Below, one piece after another: positions 1 through 17,705 of a stretch of 64,000 nt of DNA. The first letter of the stretch is position 1. The number at the start of each line of letters is the position of its first letter. The notes under the pieces were generated by a model that did no database searches, had not been told where the DNA came from, and saw nothing but the letters and a program-made list of their open reading frames with translations. Made by a program: the position numbers and the translations under genes. The stretch is taken from positions 248,001-312,000 of the forward strand of contig JABVXU010000014.1 in the NCBI GenBank assembly GCA_013365365.1, read 5' to 3'. Source of the stretch: Cruorifilaria tuberocauda. Lineage: Eukaryota > Nematoda > Chromadorea > Rhabditida > Onchocercidae.

Positions 1-601
1 AGAATGGGGAATACTTTTTCCATTAAAAAGAAAAACTTCAATAACGATTTATAAGATAATTGCATTTCAGTTGTTCTACCAATGTTTCATATGGTCGGGG
101 CAACAAAATTAGTAAACAATTGATTTGAAAAACTAATTGCGGTGTTAAAATTTCAACTGAACTTTACGAGAAAACTTCTAGATCTCTCTTATTTATTAAG
201 TAAAAAAGGAGAAATGAGGGTCCCTCTTTCTATAAATATTAAAACAAAAATTATTTATTGAAACAATAAATATAGAATCAGAACTGAATTCGAACAGATT
301 TATGTGAAATGCTTAAACTGAATGAATATGTCAACTGCTGAAATTGTTTCCTCTCAAGCACCAAAATATGATGAAAAATAGTTGACAAAGGTAAATACAT
401 CAACAACTCGTAACAATAAAACTTTATACTTAGGTGAAGACACAAAAAGATTGCCAATAGTGAGAGGGTTATTCTGTTATCATGATAAACACGAGAACTT
501 TCCTTCAATTTAAACAAAAAATAATTAAACATATATATGTTTGGTAATTTCATGATAGTTCATACATGTATCCTAAATGCGCGCGACCCGTTTTTGGTCT
601 T

Positions 602-1850
<1,249 letters not shown>

Positions 1851-1866
1851 TTAAGCAATATGCTCA

Positions 1867-4209
1867 CTGAAATGTAAAATGTTACCAACCAATTTTAAGA
1901 TTTTTTAGCAAAAAATTTACGATGAGCAAAAAGTAATTGCAACAGAAGAATAAATTGAGATGAGGAAGATTAGCTCACTACTTCTTAAAACCTACTTTCA
2001 CGATTAAAATAGAATAAAATTTTCTGCTAAAACATCTGGGAGATTGTAAAAAAAAGACATGTTTATCATATTAATGACGCAGATTAGGAGTACAAAAAAT
2101 CACTAATTGCAATCAAATGCATAAAAAAAGCGTATCGAAATAGTGTTATACAAATATCTTGCATATTTATTGGAAAATTATGCTTCGTAAGATAGATACA
2201 ATTCGAAAAAAATTAATAAGCAAGAAAGCAAACTTATGACACTGAGGGACTGTAACAGTACACTTCTACATATATGTTTATAATTTCAGGTTTGAAAAAA
2301 AAATACAGAAATTTGCATTTTACTAGGAAAAAAATTCTAACAAACGCAAATTTAAAGTTTAGAGAAGTGTTAAGATAGAGACACAGACTACTTTTGCGCA
2401 GACCATTTCATTAGAATTCGATCGGGACATTACAACTCATCACGAACGAGACTTAGGCTATCATAAATATTTCAGAAGTTCTAAAAACCTTAATGTGACG
2501 GTGGAGGTTGAAGTTGGGACAGCTTGAATATCGATAGAGTGGCTCATCAAAAGGTATTGTTGAGAAGAGTTCGGAGTTCGACTCGATGCTGACGGTTGTC
2601 CAGCATGCGATCATGTCATCACGAGTTGTCATTACTTCACACACTCCTAGTACAGTTCATAGACAATTTGATATTATGTGGTACAAAAATGCACATGGCT
2701 AGATAGAGATGAGCGAAGTTTTTGTGAGGACGAAAAGTTCGCATCGAACGGAGAAATCACTGAAAGAAATACTATCAGAGCAGAACGATAACAATCGGTT
2801 GATTTCAGTATCAATTCTTGTGGGAACTTATAAACCAGCAGAAGCCATACCACTGATCCGTAAAATATAAGATATGGATAATTAATAAAATCGACAAGAG
2901 TTAATGTCTGCTTCGATAATAAAAGTACGGAAATCTGCAGAAAATTTTCTTCTTATTCAGCGTTAAAGATAAGATTTTGATGAAATAAAAAAACAAACGA
3001 AATTTTAATAAAAAGAAAAGAAAATTGAAGAGAAATACAAAGAGAAATTTTCTGAAAATACAAGAAATTTTGAGAAATAATGCAGACATTCGGGAGATTT
3101 CTAGACTATATAGGGAAATCTCGAACTTCCAACAACGAGGACGTTCTTCTAGAGGATGGCAGAAGCACATGAGCATTCTAGAATGCATTATTGAGAAGAA
3201 ACGAAATTGGAATCCGAGTAAGACCGCTTGCCATCAATTCTCTTCCTTTCACTCTCTTCCTCCACCCACGCATTACGTGGATATTGCTAGCAATGACATC
3301 ATCATGCGATGGCGCAATGCAATATCTTATCTGTAATATTATCGGAAGACTTCTTTTATGCCTATTCTAAATGAAAAGCTTGAATAATATAATCTTTCCG
3401 GAATATTACGAATCTGGAGAAGCAAGAGATAACTCGTACTGGAATACCAAACTCATCGCACAAATACCGTCCCGCCTTTTCCCGCCTCGGCATCAAGTGA
3501 AAGCGGAACGGCTTCACCGGGATTCTCGTGACTTAAACCACAACGTAATTGCACCAACCAACGAAAACGCTTTTCCCACTCGTTCACAATCGTTTTTCTA
3601 CACTCAATGCAGGCTTTCGTTCTGAAAACAAATTCCACTTTGAAACCCGTGGAATTTCCGGCTGAAATTCCCTTTAAAATTTCCTGGAAATGGCTTACAT
3701 TGGGTGATATTTCCCTGATTCTGACAAAGCAAGAAGGAAATTTCAGCAGGAAATAAATTTCTGTTGTAAAATAGAATTTTCCTGGACAAAACAGTGATAT
3801 TTGTCAGCAGTTAACTAATTTCAAGTGTTACTTTTAAGAATTGTATTCAATTGAAAATTTATTTAAGTTGAAGAGAAGCCTTAATCTTTTTTAGAATCTC
3901 CTAGAATTAGAAAACTTTGCGACATCTCGAAAATTTAGCAGAAAATAAGGTGACATCGAAAAACATAACAGGTCGCTCTTTCAAGTATTTACGGACGAAG
4001 ACGTGCGAAAGCCGTTTTATGATTTCATGATTAAATCTCGATCTTGTTTTTGCTCTTAATTGCTTGATTTTATTAATTCCTTTCAATCTTACTGTGGTTT
4101 TTGGTGCTTATCGTGATTTTTCCGTGTTTTTTATAGTAATTTTTCGGTTTGAGATGTAAACTTTAAGATGTTATTATATAAATTGCCATTGATTATCATA
4201 ATGTTTCAG
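1867..4209. other. Intergenic region between divergent let-70 and mrpl-24
   Basis: No convincing gene. Short open frames at 2453-2644 (-), 3025-3336 (+) and 3371-3638 (both strands) lack recognisable domains or supported splice structure. The stretch 3440-3560 is more GC-rich than its surroundings. As the two flanking genes diverge, this interval should hold both promoters; GATA-like words occur near 3325-3335. Confidence 0.5.
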
Positions 4210-4232
4210 GTAACCCCATTATTATATATTAA

Positions 4233-6649
4233 ATGTGGACAACTCGCGTATTATCACGTAGTGTACGTCGGACATACATGGAATTAGACTATGCCAAGCA
4301 CATGCCAAAAGAATATGTGGAAAAAGTGAAGCATACAGTCCCTAAAAAGGTTTATGCCAATCGATATGGTGCACCTGATATTATACGTTGGAAGTAAGTT
4401 TTTTTACATATACATCTATCAAACCATCTATTTATTATATCAAGTTTCAAATATAATTTTCAAGCAAGTCAAACAAATTTTCATGTGAGTACAACTAAGT
4501 ACTCAGTTTTCGCATTTTAAAAAGGTGCATGGCATAGTTAACTTTTTTGGATGGCAATGTGATCTCGCACGTATTCCCTACTTTTTTCAATTTATTGGCT
4601 TAAAAGAGAACTAAGCTTCTTTTCTTATTTCTTAAGATCGTTCAGTTAAGATCATAAACAGCGATTAAATGTACTCTCTCCTAAGCAATATTTTATGAAA
4701 ATAACAGTTTTTTGACTTTCATAGTTTTTTCGAAATTTGTTAAGAAGATTTCCTAAACATAAATGTTATCAGGTTGCATCCCGATGATTACGTACCAAGC
4801 GATGGACGTCCTTGGGAATTAGATATATTCGACAAAAACGCACAACGAGCACATGATTATCATCAGCATAAGTTAAACCACAAATTCTTTGAATTAAGGT
4901 AAATTCCTTTCCACTTTTCTTTCGAACAAAAAAATAGAAATGGAAGGTATTGGGATTTTCTTCATTTTCGATTGATTAAATGATTTCGGTGAGATATCTT
5001 ACACCAATAGGCTTAAATAGTAGATTCCCAATACTAGCCATTTACCCAAAACAATTGGGTAAATGGCTAGCATTGGGAACCTGTTTTGATGGAACATACC
5101 TAATGCAAAATGCTTCTCATTGTTTGTAAATGTGTTGTTATTGTATATATATATATGCATTTTTTAGAAATATTGAGTTTGTCCAAGGTATTGAGACGTC
5201 TAATATTGCACTCTATATAGCATCTATATTGTATGTTTATAATTTACAGCGTTTTGATGTTCTTAAACAAACTCATTGCAACTCCTTAAAAATGCATAAG
5301 GCTGTCTTGCGCAACAAGTTAGATTAAATCTTAACTATTTAGGCTGAAAGAGGAAAGATTGACAGATTATTGGCGTTAGATTGATAATTTTTCCTAAAAT
5401 TCTGTAATTTTCAACGATAATTAACAATATTTTAAGGCATGAGGAAAAGGTCGCCATTCCACCCGAAGAATGGACAATATTTCCCGGTGACTTAGTGCAG
5501 GTGATGGTTGGTAAAGACAAAGGCAAAACAGGAGTCGTATCACGTGTTAACAAGGAAACCAATGCTGTATTTGTCAGAGGAAGACATACTGTAAACTTTG
5601 ATTGTTATTCTAATTATTAATCGGTCAGTAGAATATTAACTGAAATAGTTATTTATTACCACTAATTTGTTTTATTTAGGTTGTTATAAATTTGCCTTTC
5701 GAATAACTTATGCGTTGTTTCTCTTGATCCACTCTTTGAAAATAAAGTTTTTGCAGAAACTTGTCAACGATTTCGAAAAATTACCTGAAAGTGGCATGAA
5801 TTCTCTGTATCGACAAATTGAGCAACCCCTATATATTCATAAGGGAGAAGTGAAGCTGCTCGATCCTAGTGATAAGTATGTTTGTCAATGATTAAATTTA
5901 AGTGTTCAATTTAGTTGTTTTTTTAATCAGAGTTAAGTTGTGTAGCATTTTATTTCCTGTTTAATCGAGAATTATTTCCCTATATAGTTATTTGATATAA
6001 TTTTCTTGTCGCTAATGTTATTGCAGAGTAGACACGATTTTAGATTCTCAGAAAATAACCAGACATTCAGTTATCTACTGCACTTTTCAGTTTATCCAAT
6101 AGTCATAGGGTCGATATTATGACTATTTATCTTATTTTTTCTCTTCAGTGAACCTTGCGAAGCGAACTGGGTATTGAATGAAGAGGAGAACGAGTATGTT
6201 AGAATCAGCAAGAGATCCAAATTCCAAATTCCGATACCACAATTAGCTCGAGCTACTTCGGAATACCTCAGTTCTGATCGATATGTTGGTATGTTAGTTT
6301 AATTTTAAATGATTGAAAATATCCAAAAAAATGACACTGAATCCCACTATATTTCTGTTAAACTATAGAACTTTGAGGATATTAGAGGTCTCCGAAAAAC
6401 TTTTTGTTAGTTTATTAGATGATCTTAATCAATCAGAATGAGAAATTATTTTATGAACTAGTTTATTGCAACTTTTCATCTACTTCATAGTTTTCCTGTT
6501 CTCTTACAGAAGCGGAGGGTAAGGATACACCTGCAGAAGTCGTCCTGGAAAAAACCTACAAACCTGTACTTAAATCATTTGAGGAAGAAATCGCGGATGC
6601 GATGGGTATTCAAGATAAGCGTAAATTGCAGCCAACATATTGGTACTGA
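4233..6649 (+). CDS. mrpl-24: Mitochondrial large-subunit ribosomal protein L24 (uL24m)
   Basis: Component of the mitochondrial 39S ribosomal subunit; the family is an assembly-initiating rRNA-binding protein. Six exons: 4233-4393, 4773-4898, 5437-5590, 5757-5875, 6149-6288 and 6510-6649, 279 residues. The KOW motif is plain in exon 3 (FPGDLVQVMVGKDKGKTGVV), about residues 105-125. The C-terminus (AMGIQDKRKLQPTYWY) matches the mammalian MRPL24 ending. The basic N-terminus (MWTTRVLSRSVRR) looks like a mitochondrial presequence. The 5' leader begins after the acceptor at 4205-4209 (TTCAG), a likely trans-splice site 23 bases before the ATG. AATAAA at 6710-6715 is about 60 bases past the stop. 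Intron 2 (4899-5436) holds a striking inverted repeat. Confidence 0.94.
5025..5079. repeat. 25-bp inverted repeat (foldback) in mrpl-24 intron 2
   Basis: Arms at 5025-5049 and 5055-5079 are reverse complements at 24 of 25 positions, separated by a 5-base spacer; weaker pairing continues outward for several bases with wobble pairs. Transcribed within the mrpl-24 pre-mRNA, it would form one long hairpin. It could be a small foldback element, a remnant of a MITE or a small-RNA precursor. The stem is shorter than most microRNA precursors. Confidence 0.85.
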
Positions 6650-8076
6650 TCTCGTTTTCCAGATCATAAGACAAGATTTTTGCCTATAGTTTTCGTTAAT
6701 TGAAATTGCAATAAATTGCATAAAAGAAATCGGGCAGTTAGGATTTATATTATTCGAACAGAACTAATTAACATATTTGTAGGTGATTTGTGCAAAATAG
6801 TCATGCACAAATTCAATTATTTAGAACTATAAGGAAGATTTTGGGCAACAGTCGTCTATGTTGACAGCAAATCTTTCTTTCCTATTTAAAAAAATATTCA
6901 AAATCAGACTTGGAGACTTTTTTTTTCAATTTGCCGCAAGTTTTTTTTGGAAATCATGCATTATTATCGCTTACTGATTGTTATGTTTTTATATATAGCT
7001 TATATTTGAATATGCCTTATATAAATTAATCAATGATAAAATGATAAAAATTGTATAATATAAGAGAATTTTCTGTTACATAGTAATGAACTGGACAAGC
7101 ACTTCATTATAAAGAGTAGAAGCAGCAAGGACTTGATAAGATCAACAGAAAGATAAGTTATTAAATTTCTGCAATTTTAAGCAATATGGAAGGTGAGATA
7201 TCTGCGACAAAAAAGAAAGTGATCTTTAATCGTTTCAGAATTTTCTTAGGTAATTTAATTTTTTATACAAATTGTATATTTTTCTGAACAATTTTGAGAG
7301 GATGTTTGTTTCTCCGACTTATTCACAGTAAGCATGAATAATATTTTTTGCTTGCAAAAATTCGTAATTGACTGTGGTGTGATTTTTTTTTTATTTCACT
7401 AAATTTTAACTATTTGTTGCATATATTCGATTATCTTCAGGGAATCTATAATACTACGGACTCGTGATGTTATTTTGTACTTTTCGATTTTTAGTTGCCA
7501 CTGTGGAAATTTGAAATCATGTAATTAGCTAAAAACACCAAGTAAAGCTTATAACTGTTATATAATATTCATTATCATGAAATAGTTAAATTCATATTTT
7601 CCAGCATGCACCATCACTAGGAATGAAATTACACTTTTTTTTTTTTAAAGAATATCATTGTACTGGATTATCAACTCTTACACAATACTAATGCCATTCA
7701 GTTGCTCTAATTTTTTGTGCTTCCAAATCTGAAAAACTCGCAATTTCTTCTTCGGAATATAATGTTGTATATTTCTTTGAATCAAAAATATGATAGATGA
7801 AAAATATGGACATACAATATGACAATGAAAGATTCGTTGCATACAATTTTCCTAGATATAGAAATAGATATATTGAATATAGAAAAACAAGCATAATTCT
7901 TTTTCAATCTCTAACAACAATGTAATGTAAAGAAACAAAATTTGAATTATTCAGAGCATGACATCCACTCGTAGAAAAACATTTGCAAAATGCTACTATT
8001 ACTTCGATCTGTCAAATCAACGATAAAAAAAAACAAGGAAACAATCAATAAAAAATTCATTACAACAAGTATAGGT
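6650..8076. other. Convergent intergenic region
   Basis: Lies between the 3' ends of mrpl-24 and the unrecognised minus-strand gene. AT-rich, with only short open frames (7688-7894 minus, 7990-8175 plus) that show no motif. Beyond the mrpl-24 poly(A) signal I see nothing I can support. Confidence 0.5.
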
Positions 8077-11000
8077 TCATTCATCACGTCCATAATCAAA
8101 TCCAATGAATTCATAAACATTATCATTTCTGTAAATGTCTATCGTTCGATTTTGAACATAAACAAAATGTCGTAGATCTGGTTCGACTATTCGCTCGTCG
8201 CAAACAATCTTTTCCAAACGAGTAATCTTTTCGGCTCGTCCTGAAATGAGAAATGCTTTCCGATTATTTTGGTGTTATACTAGTGATAACGATTAATTTT
8301 ATAGTTATTGTAGACTTAATGTTTATTTGATACATTTAAAAGGGATATAAGAAATTTGACGTCAAACGTTTTATATGTGAAGGAGAAAGAATGGAGAGAG
8401 GATGAGAGGAAAAACGAATGATAAGTTGATAATTCAGAAAGTGTTACATGTATTTTGAAGTGAGTTTCAGAAAGATAAGAACAAGAATTTAATCTAATCT
8501 CTAGCAAAACAAAGCATATAACTTACGAATATGCAAAAACAGCTTATTCAAGAATTTTCTAAAATTTCTTTCTTTCAAAATTATCTTTTCTTAAGTAATC
8601 AATCATACCAGCGACGAAGAACATGTAAGGTGGACAGTAATATGGTAGGTCATCTCGCTCAATTCTTGTCATCCTAGCATTCGGTAAATTAAATGTTTGC
8701 AAGTATTTCCAAATTTCTTTAACTATTTCTTCACTTCCTTCGCTCGACAAGAAGAAAAGAATTGATAATAAATTCATTTCCATATTTCTAAATTCATCCT
8801 TTTACTTCTTTTATCTGTTCTTATTCTTTTTAAGTCTTCTGTCCTTTATTAATTTATTAAATTTATTTCATTAAATTTGATTAATTTTTTCTTTAAATGA
8901 TGTACGAAGATTTAAAATACAGTATGAATCATCCGTAAAATAATTTTTATCACAAAAATATCAAAGAAACTGATTATGATTATGAAAGGGAAACCCACAA
9001 ATAGCCCAGCTAACTTAATGGAATTAAATAATTGGTAAAATGGTTGACTTATGAACTCAGTACTTAGTATATTTATAGTGTTTCTATCAAAATTCTTTAT
9101 GTTATAAATCTTCCTAAAATTATATTCAATTAATTAATGATTTGATAGATAACTGAGATCACTATCAACTTTACGTTAGCATAATTCATCAATTCATCAA
9201 AGATTATTTCCTTTCATGCCTAACGTAAGATTTTTTAAGTGAATAGAAAATTTCCAAATTCGAAGTAAAATATTACGAATGCGCTTAATTGATTACATAC
9301 TTGTATAAGTCTACCATTTCATTTAAGCACTCGATGACGTCAACATTTACGTGCGTTAAAGCTGGCATCATCATATCCCAGTCCCAGTAAAGATTCCTCA
9401 TAGCTGGGAAGACATTCTTCAAGTGCTTCAGAAATCTTATTCCACCATTTTCAACGCCGGGATGTATGCCTTGTGCGACGACAAATTCAACTGCTGAATT
9501 CAATACTTTCGTCTGCTCGAACGTTTCTACCTGAAAGAAAGAATATAACCTAATTGAAATGAAATGAAGTTTCTTCCGATGATGTCATTGATAGAAACTA
9601 ATCATTTCATTGCCTTACCCTTACTTACTTTCTTTTTATCAATCGAAAAGCGCAAATTGCATGATAATTCCAGTCCAAAAAAAAACATTGATATTTTTAT
9701 ATGACGAAAAATATTCATCTTAAGATATATGGTATTATTTGTCTTTTTGACGTCAAATAACTTTTAAAAACAAATTTTCAAACGAGCGATTCTTTTCAAG
9801 ATTTCATTTTCATTTTTCGGTTTAAATGGTTAAAATTTTATTTCGAAAAATTTTTAACTGAATTAAGAGACATATATATATATATATATATACTATGAAG
9901 AAGTAAAACTAACATTTATGCCAGGATACCTATGAAATCGAACTAATCCTACATTCAAATTTTTAATAATCAATTCAATTTCCTTCGTTGGACAACTTCC
10001 ATTTAAATCAACTAAGCGAACCTAAAATACATCGAAAGGAAAAACTTTTCAATTTTTTTAACTAACCGTAAGCAATAGTTCTATACATATTTATTTTAGT
10101 TATATTATAACAGTACTCTATGCGATATGATAGTCAATAATTGGACACTATCAATGCTTTGAGCATTGTCAACCTTCCGAAGAAGGTCGTACCAGCCTTT
10201 TGGATCCGTGGAATGACCAAAATTTCAATGATTCTTGAATAAGATTCCATTTCGAGATCTTATTATATCGTAGCAATGGTTGAGTCAAATAAAAGCGTAA
10301 TGGAAGATATTCCGAAAAAGCTTCAAATGAGCCAGAAAAACACGGGGGCAAGTTAACAAGTTTATTCAGTGGATAAAATACAGAGAGTGATTTGTTATGT
10401 GATAAGTTGTTTTAATAATGTTGCGTTAACAAAATCATGAATCGGTGTTATTTGAGAGAAAAAAAACCTCCGTGTTTGATAGAGCCGGGAATAAACCTTC
10501 GAATTCTGCATCGCTAATACCTGGCTGTCGACTTCTGTAGGAAAATGCTGTCAACAAAGTTGCATGTGATATTAAAAATGCTATATCTGAAATTTCCGCA
10601 TCCGATTCGCTTATAAGAAGAAAGCGTAAATTGGAAAGAAATTCTCGAACCTAAAAATACTTGAAGAAAGAAATTTGTTTTGCTAAAAAATTTCATGCAA
10701 CAAATCATTTCGTACTTTTCTATACTTGTAATAATACCTGCGCTAATAAAAAAAAATTGAATAAATTTTAATTTTTAACTCTTTTTCTGATCAATATTTA
10801 CCGTTTCTGTGGAAGCCTCTTTCAAAGCAGCAACCAATTGACCCAATGGATTCTCGTGGAACAGAATTTCAAGTATAACTGGACTTAATATGGTCAGGAC
10901 TTCTTTACGTCTCAACGAAACGAGATGACCTGCTGGACCGATACGTCGATTTACGTCCTCACCTATCCTTTTTGCATTTTTGATCCGCCATAACAGTGCT

Positions 11001-11077
11001 CTTTCTCGCGTTAGTATCATCCTTTCCTCTTTTACCCATACTTTGAATTCATCACTTCTGCCCGATCCTTCAGCCAT
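8077..11077 (-). CDS. Unrecognised protein, about 379 residues, six or seven exons
   Basis: I do not recognise the family. Exons 11077-10802, 10650-10468, 10021-9914, 9530-9301, 8787-8609 and 8240-8077 join in frame and close with a stop, giving 379 residues. The N-terminus is charged and basic (MAEGSGRSDEFKVWVKEER; residues 1-92) and is followed by alternating hydrophobic segments that suggest a helical repeat or globular fold. There is no signal peptide and no clear transmembrane segment. The C-terminus ends VYEFIGFDYGRDE. The start is preceded by an acceptor one base upstream (CCTAG then A-ATG), typical of trans-splicing. The interval 10467-10022 may hide one more exon: a frame reading GWYDLLRKVDNAQSIDS ends near 10149, but I could not join it in phase with a good acceptor. 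Consistent phases make it a real gene; the function is unknown. Confidence 0.75.
9872..9892. repeat. (TA)n microsatellite
   Basis: About ten TA dinucleotides in the intron just downstream of exon 10021-9914 of the unrecognised minus-strand gene. Confidence 0.9.
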
Positions 11078-14000
11078 TCTAGGAATGTCTTAACACTCAT
11101 GCTATGAAAATAGAATTGTCGTAATAATATGTTTGGAATTTAAAGAATGAAAAAGCTGAGATATTGCTTAAAAGGAACGAAAACAACAAGCGAATTTGAA
11201 AAGTTGCAATCCAAAAAGAATTTTTATTTTCTTCAGTTTTGGCCTTTAACCTTTATTATTTCTTTTTTCGTATCGCACTAATTTTAATAAAGAAGTGGAA
11301 GAATTATTGAACATTAAAAAACAAAAAACATCGTTTTAGTAGTAAGTAATAATCGATGAAAATTTTGTTTTCATAAAAATTTATGAAAGGATTTAAAATT
11401 TATAAAAAAATTACAGGTTATGAAATTAACAAACCTATGTAAGCAGCAACAACAATCTTTCACGAATTAAATGCCTATCTATAAATTAGTTAATCGTTCG
11501 TTGATGGCTGATAATTTCACGGAACTAGTAAGCCTACACTACTGACAATACTTCTAAAAGACAATAAATTATCTGGCCAAAATCTCAATTTCATTTCCAT
11601 TTACCGCTTAACTTGATCTTTGACATGCTACTTTTTTTGGTAACATTTCTCTTCTGTGCTCTGCTTTATCTTCACTATTGCAAAAATTGAAAGCAATAAA
11701 TACTTTAAAATTTCTCTGAAATAGATGAGTAAACTTAATAACTGATATCTTTTGCCGGAAATCAATAAATGCTTAACATTTAGAAATCGGAAAAAGTAAC
11801 AACAATCAGAAAGTCTATCCAGCCCATTTTTAATTATTAGGCATTTGGAAAGCATAATTTTTACGATAGAATATCATTAATAAATCATTATATTTCCGTT
11901 TCTAAAAATTGTTCTCAGAACTCACCAGTTCTAATGCACAACCGTTTCCAGTACTTACTCATTGCATCCTTACCCGGAAAGTGCCATACAGGAAATAATT
12001 ATGCATTCATTTTCCGGAAAGACTTCACAGCACAAACTATTCCAGTTTAACGCTCCGATCGTTCCACTTTTTCAAAGTAATGAGCTAATTCTTAAATTTC
12101 TAAATGAAATGCTTTTCTTCCATCCGGAATTTGCATTATTATTCACCTTGATCTTTGACAAGATGATTATTCCTATTTGCAAGCTTCAAAACTTTTTATA
12201 AACAAGCAACTGGAAATAATGAAGTTAAGAAATAGAAAAGGCAACAATCACAAGTAAATTAAACAATCTATTATTTGATTGTTTATAAATCGATCAAAAA
12301 GGAATTAGTTACATGATATGACAAATATAACTTAGCACTCATAGTTGCTGTTAATCTTTCCATTTTCTCCAGTGTCTTTGGTCTTCGATAATTGATTTAA
12401 CGATTTCATCATTTTAATAATCCCAAATAAAATTAATGGATCACCTTAGCTAATAAGTGGTCGAGAACGATAAACAAAGCTTGCTTGTGATAGGGTTTAT
12501 ATGATAATCTTAACTAATAAGGTGTAAGGAAAGGTAAACATTATTTTAATAGTAAGTCGTTAAGAAGGATAAACAAGACGTAAACCTGTGATGGGATTAT
12601 AAGACGTAATTGGATGTAATTAATTGGAAATGAAGATTGCTGTGAGAGGAAATGAAAATATCTGTTTTGAATGCATTAACCATCAAGGACTTAAGCTAGA
12701 AGAATTTACATGCGAATTGGAGATGGATAAATGATAAAATAGTTTCATAATCACTACAAGCAACATCAAACTTTGTAATAAATGATAAGTCTTCGTAATT
12801 TTAAATAAAAGAATTTGTTAGTTTAACAATTTGTTTTAATTATGCGATGAATACTGTAAATTTGAAATAATTCTTAAAAGTTTCTAAATTTCGAATTTCC
12901 CACATCTGTTAGCAAATAGATTAAAAGGAATAATATCGTTACTGTCATTCCGGACGACCGTTCTATCGGTATGTTACTGTGTGCATCGCACAGTTTTACC
13001 TTTCGCACGGCGGAAATGGTCATCAGATTAAAATCAGAAGCATTAATACATGCGACTGAATTTATTTTCTATAAATTAATTTTGAAAAAATTTATTTTTT
13101 AAGTTATCAAGTTTCGATGGTATGATTTATATTATAAATTTCCGATCGATTCATCATTTTCGATAGTAATTACATTTCATTGTCGAATATTATACAATTT
13201 CAATGGATTGTTATTCATTTATTGTTCATTAATAAATCCATTTTGAATAAATTTAAGATACTTAATTAAATAGATATTCGAGTTTGAAATTAACAAGTTG
13301 CCCATTGGCCAAGCTAAGCTTCAATCTTAATGAAAATCTTTCGATCAATTTTATTTGCTGTTATTTGCTGATAACATGAAGTTATAATTCATCAATATGA
13401 TCAGTTCTGTTTAGAGGAGCAGTTCAAATCAGTTCTGCTAAACGGTTAGTTTCAATTTTTTAGGTTTTAAGAATTTGAGCTGAATGTTCACCTCAAAACG
13501 AATCGATCATTGGAAATGAGCAATTAGTTCAATTGCTTTAGCTTAGAATCATACTTCATTCAGGTAGCTAATTGGATAGAATGAAGCTTCCAAAAATTAA
13601 CTGAAATGACTTATTTACTTCGGCTGTGAAACTCAAATTATCATTTCAAACTATTCAATTCTCATTTATCAATTCTAATGGTTTGTTTAGCTCCAATGGT
13701 GAATCTCAACCAATTCCACCATACTTCTCAATTCCAGTTCAGTCTTGATCTTTGCCCATAAGTCGCACGTCACCGTGTTCCGCAACAGCTACCGTATTTC
13801 GTGGATTCCCACCAAGTTGGGAATAAAGCAAGAGAGTAACTGTCAGTTATTAGGAGCGACATATGGTGGTGTGAAGTTGCTGTGATGTGTTGATTTTGTA
13901 TGTGCCATTCTTTCATTAATTATAGCGATTGGTTAATTAGGTGTGGTAATCCAGTTTACTCATAGCATGTAATTTGTCACGTCGTGCAGAATCCGATGAG

Positions 14001-14125
14001 CCATGACAAGCTGTATGTGGTTGGATGAGAGAAGCGTGTGGAGTTAATTTTGCCTATTTCTGGAATGCATAATAGATTTCAGCAATAATTTATGATAGTA
14101 TTTTGTCATTTTATTGCGTTTTTAG
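11078..14125. other. Gene-free divergent intergenic region
   Basis: About 3 kb between the 5' ends of the unrecognised minus gene and rpt-5. No convincing coding frame; an open frame at 11962-12201 (+) has no motif. Around 12450-12610 a theme containing GATAAACAA recurs (near 12470 and 12567, with a weaker copy near 12533), suggesting old local duplication. 13741-13900, nearest rpt-5, is less AT-rich and could be promoter sequence. Confidence 0.5.
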
Positions 14126-14135
14126 ATTGAAAAAA

Positions 14136-17705
<3,570 letters not shown>

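Noticed and set aside
3025..3336. 103-residue plus-strand open frame
   Set aside because: Composition follows the AT/purine-rich DNA, with no motif, splice partner or homology I can recognise.
3440..3560. GC-richer patch that could be a bacterial (Wolbachia) insertion
   Set aside because: Too short, and no recognisable bacterial protein frame on either strand.
5130..5327. 65-residue frame in mrpl-24 intron 2
   Set aside because: Lies wholly inside an intron whose flanking exons join in phase and match MRPL24 without it.
8160..8215. GGTTCGACT word resembling a tRNA T-loop
   Set aside because: It lies in a coding exon of the minus-strand gene and no acceptor stem, D-arm or anticodon arm fits around it. 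Similar words at 2577 and 34692 also fail.
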